In this document: positions 58,418 to 64,000 of the stretch, piece by piece
Layout of the letters: every line of letters begins with the position of its first letter
How positions within the stretch are numbered: the first letter of the stretch is position 1
NCBI RefSeq assembly: GCF_016545825.1
Contig: NC_052620.1
Span: forward strand, 9,796,001-9,860,000
DNA from: Eucalyptus grandis
Taxonomy: Eukaryota > Streptophyta > Magnoliopsida > Myrtales > Myrtaceae
Direction: 5' to 3'
Length of the DNA stretch: 64,000 nucleotides
Made by a program: the position numbers and the translations under genes
Notes under the pieces: model-generated
The model's input: the letters and a program-made list of their open reading frames with translations, nothing else
Database searches by the model: none
What the model was told of the DNA's origin: nothing

Positions 58418-58826
58418 ATTAATATTATGAAAAATCTCAAATTGACATATTTATAATAAATTTACCTTAAACTAATTTTATGACTACTAAAACCCCCCAA
58501 ATTAATATAGATGTGACAAATTTATTATCTTTTAATTTTCATTTAATTTATATCCAAATTGTTGAGTTGAATAATACGTAACAGTTAACAAATCTATCAG
58601 TTTGGGTTTTACCCTTCGTTTATTATAGGTATATTAATTTGTGAGTTTTTATAATATTAACCAAATTTAATAGAAACATTGGAAGGCAAATTTGTTAAAA
58701 GGTATTAGTTTTGGGTTTTTTTTTTTAATCTTTAAAATGTATTAGTTTTGGGTTTGGTGATCAAAAAATTAGTTCGAGGGTAAATTTATCATAAATGTAT
58801 TAGTTTAGAGTTTTTCATGATATTAA
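58418..58826. mobile_element. Tourist-like MITE, about 409 bp
   Basis: Ends TTAATATTATGAAAAATCTC and, complementary, TTAATATCATGAAAAACTC, followed inward by 'ataataaatttacc' arms. The flanking TTAA/TAA would fit the 3 bp TWA duplication of Tourist/PIF-type MITEs. No coding region. Confidence 0.6.
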
Positions 58827-60788
58827 CTGTACTTGTTTTGACTACATGCACCCAAATCATTCATGCTGATATCCCAACGGAGGTATTGATTGGGTTTTCA
58901 TATTTGTGGCTCTTCTTTCTCTCTTGAGATGAGTTGGAAGAGTCTGGAATGTGGGAATTTTTGGATTGTGAGAGGGCAATATAATATATAACACACAGTG
59001 TATTACCTTAGCATGACTAGGTCTGAATCTCAATCGAGAATCATTGGTGATTTCTCCTTTGGAGGACAGCTCAATGGATTTGATGGTGACAAAGTATGCT
59101 GCTATTGGTGATTGGTTAATGGTGCTTAATAGTAATAGTTTCCATGCGATCACCTAAGCCATCGTCTTCTCATTAAATTCTCCTCCAAAGCAAAAGTCAC
59201 CTTTGACTTCTTGATCAAGAATTGAAGTAATTCAAGTTGAATCCTTAATGGTTCCTCTCCGTTTGTCGAGTGGAAAGTGTCACAAGTCCTTTGATCCGGG
59301 CTTGTCTAGGATGATTTCTAGACAATGCCATCTCAACTACCTGTATTGTCTGCTACTGCTTAACTAGATAACTTACAAAGTTCTTTAGCGAGGTTCCACT
59401 ACCCAGACCCTTCTATCTCGACAGTCCTTTGATGTTTGCTGTTTGTATCATTGTTGATCAATACACATCAGTAGAACACTTTTATCATGACCAGCTTTCT
59501 TTCTTACTTACGAACAATCACGCAAAAAGGGCTTGCGCGCTTCATAATCAGGACATTATGCACTTAAGTCGGCTAATGTACTGCTCGTGGTCAAGGCTAA
59601 TACACCGCACACATGAATTGAGCCACCGTCTCAGACTGTGACAAAAGGGCTTTGTTAACTCAGGCAAATAAAAGAGTTTGTCAATGTCAATACATTCTCT
59701 GTGTGTGCGCGTGGTTAGTGTAATCAGTGTATTAACCCTCGAAAGCATTTATCATCATTATTGGAAAGTTTGTATACCAAATCAATTGATAGACTATTAC
59801 TTAAACAACTATTTTCAATCTATCTTATTGGTTGATATACTAATTATGAAGACCGATATTAATATGGTTAAGCAAGAGGTGACCAATTTCTACAAATATA
59901 AAAGAGGTGGTCAATGAAAGGGCGAATGGTTAGCTTGAGAGGCAAATCGACGAGATCAGGCAATGTCATTACACCAGACAGTTGGCCTACCAAACCTTGG
60001 CTTAGACTTGATCTGACTTGAACATTTTTGTCTTACCAGCGGGATTGGACAATACGTTAGACCTATTGTTTGTCCAGCTCAAGCTCATCCAACGCCCCCT
60101 TCTCACCATTAGCACTAGTCATAGGAGTGTGATCAATCGAGGAAGGGAAGACAAGGAGGCAGTTGAGGGCGGATACCCTTGATGAAGAACTAGGTGTAGT
60201 GAGCCACAACAATCGAGAAGATAAACATGGACCGAGTAAAGACAAGATCGAATTTTTGAAAAAAATAAAAATGATGGGGGCAATATCAAAGGAAAAAAGT
60301 TCATTAACTTTACAAGTTTGTCTTTCATAATTGCTCAAAGCCTGATAGGCAACCTTCCAGTCTTGCTAAAGCCAACATTTTTCCCAAAATGACTGAAAAG
60401 AATTCACCAAACACTTCAATTGTTTTCCCGAAGATGTTCGAAAGGCTAAAGCACTTTTGGAAAACTAAACCAAAGCAACATGGACATTCTCGTACACACA
60501 CGATGCGGTAGGACCACTCGTCTCCTACCATTCCACGCTCAGTTACATTCTCCTCCAACTGTTCCGATAGTGTCCTCAACTCTCCGCTGACCCCATGAAC
60601 GCGTCTCCATCTTCGAATCTCCTTCTCACATCGCTCGAATCATCGCTTCACGTCTCCACCCACTCACTATTTCTAAGACCCATTTTGCAGTTCCGCAGGC
60701 CGTTCCCCAGGAGCAGAGTCGCCACCGTCTTCTCATTCGTCTGTCTCTCGGCTCTGGGAATCGCACGACCTTGTTCTTCGTCGTTTCA
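58827..60788. other. Spacer upstream of the ALMT-like gene
   Basis: No gene is recognised. Short frames (58857-59153, 60063-60338, 60325-60579 on minus; 59429-59641, 59678-59917 on plus) have no familiar motif. The promoter and leader of the gene starting at 60789 should lie in the last part; the open frame from 60595 continues into the gene only out of its true frame. Confidence 0.4.
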
Positions 60789-63570
<2,782 letters not shown>

Positions 63571-64000
63571 TTTCAGGTCCAGAAACTGAGACAGGTCAAT
63601 CTTACTTCCAGGTCGTATTTGATATAAAGTTTTGAATTTTGTGAGTGTGATCAGATAATACATGGCTTTGCCTGTGTTTCCATAAGAACGGAAACTAAGG
63701 TTGTGCCAAGAGGCCATCATGCGGGGGTCTCTTCCATGGTAACATAAGTTGGCTATTGGTGGGATTGTTTTTTGTCGCTCCCTGCAATCATATAGTAGGT
63801 TTTGTTGAACTTGAACTTATGAGCAGAGCACGTATGTCGTGAATATGGTTAATTTGCTTGACCAGATGATTGAATCGGCTTTGTCTTGTCAAGCTATCAA
63901 GGTGAACAGAAACTGAAGAATGAAAGGATGGTACCAAAAAAAAAAAAACAATTATGTTTCGGAGCTTGCTAAAGAAAAATAGGTAAGAAGGGAAAGCATC
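63571..64000. other. 3' flank of the ALMT-like gene
   Basis: Probably 3' untranslated region and downstream spacer. No further gene; the minus-strand frame 63427-63720 overlaps the last exon and has no familiar motif. Window ends here. Confidence 0.45.

Overview
The window is nuclear DNA of a dicotyledonous flowering plant. It has introns with GT/AG borders, a two-B3-domain (REM-like) gene cluster, an ALMT-type gene, plant Ty1/copia and Ty3/gypsy elements, a hAT transposon and many small inverted-repeat elements. The species cannot be fixed from sequence alone; a woody, possibly myrtalean, genome is only a guess.

Layout. 1-1157: AT-rich spacer and a long CT microsatellite. 1158-13815: Ty1/copia element 1, whose 5' LTR is split by a 7.3 kb hAT transposon (1773-9064). 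The hAT carries a decayed BED-finger transposase on the minus strand and a degenerate, still intron-containing copy of a reticulon-like gene. 14756-15594: an inverted-repeat (MULE-like) element. 16802-20372: a two-B3-domain gene and a broken second copy. 20742-25850: a truncated Ty3/gypsy element (Tekay/Del-like) with a 2.7 kb LTR. 25860-28260: an old LTR-like stretch. 28990-29490: a B3 pseudogene fragment. 29586-36346: Ty1/copia element 2 on the minus strand, itself split by a 1963 bp solo LTR (31313-33275). 36745-38036: an inverted B3 pseudogene. 38.4-48.0 kb and 50.8-57.3 kb: two diverged copies of one segmental duplication, each with a four-exon B3 gene. 60789-63570: an ALMT-family gene with many frameshifts.

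The host genes are one tandem/inverted family of putative B3 transcription factors (seven copies or fragments) plus the ALMT gene. Everything else is transposon history that can be ordered by nesting: copia 1 before hAT; copia 2 before the solo LTR; B3 duplication before most insertions. Almost every coding region, host and transposon, is interrupted by one- or two-base indels. This may be true pseudogenisation, or residual long-read or low-coverage assembly error, so reading frames here should not be taken at face value until checked against reads or transcripts.
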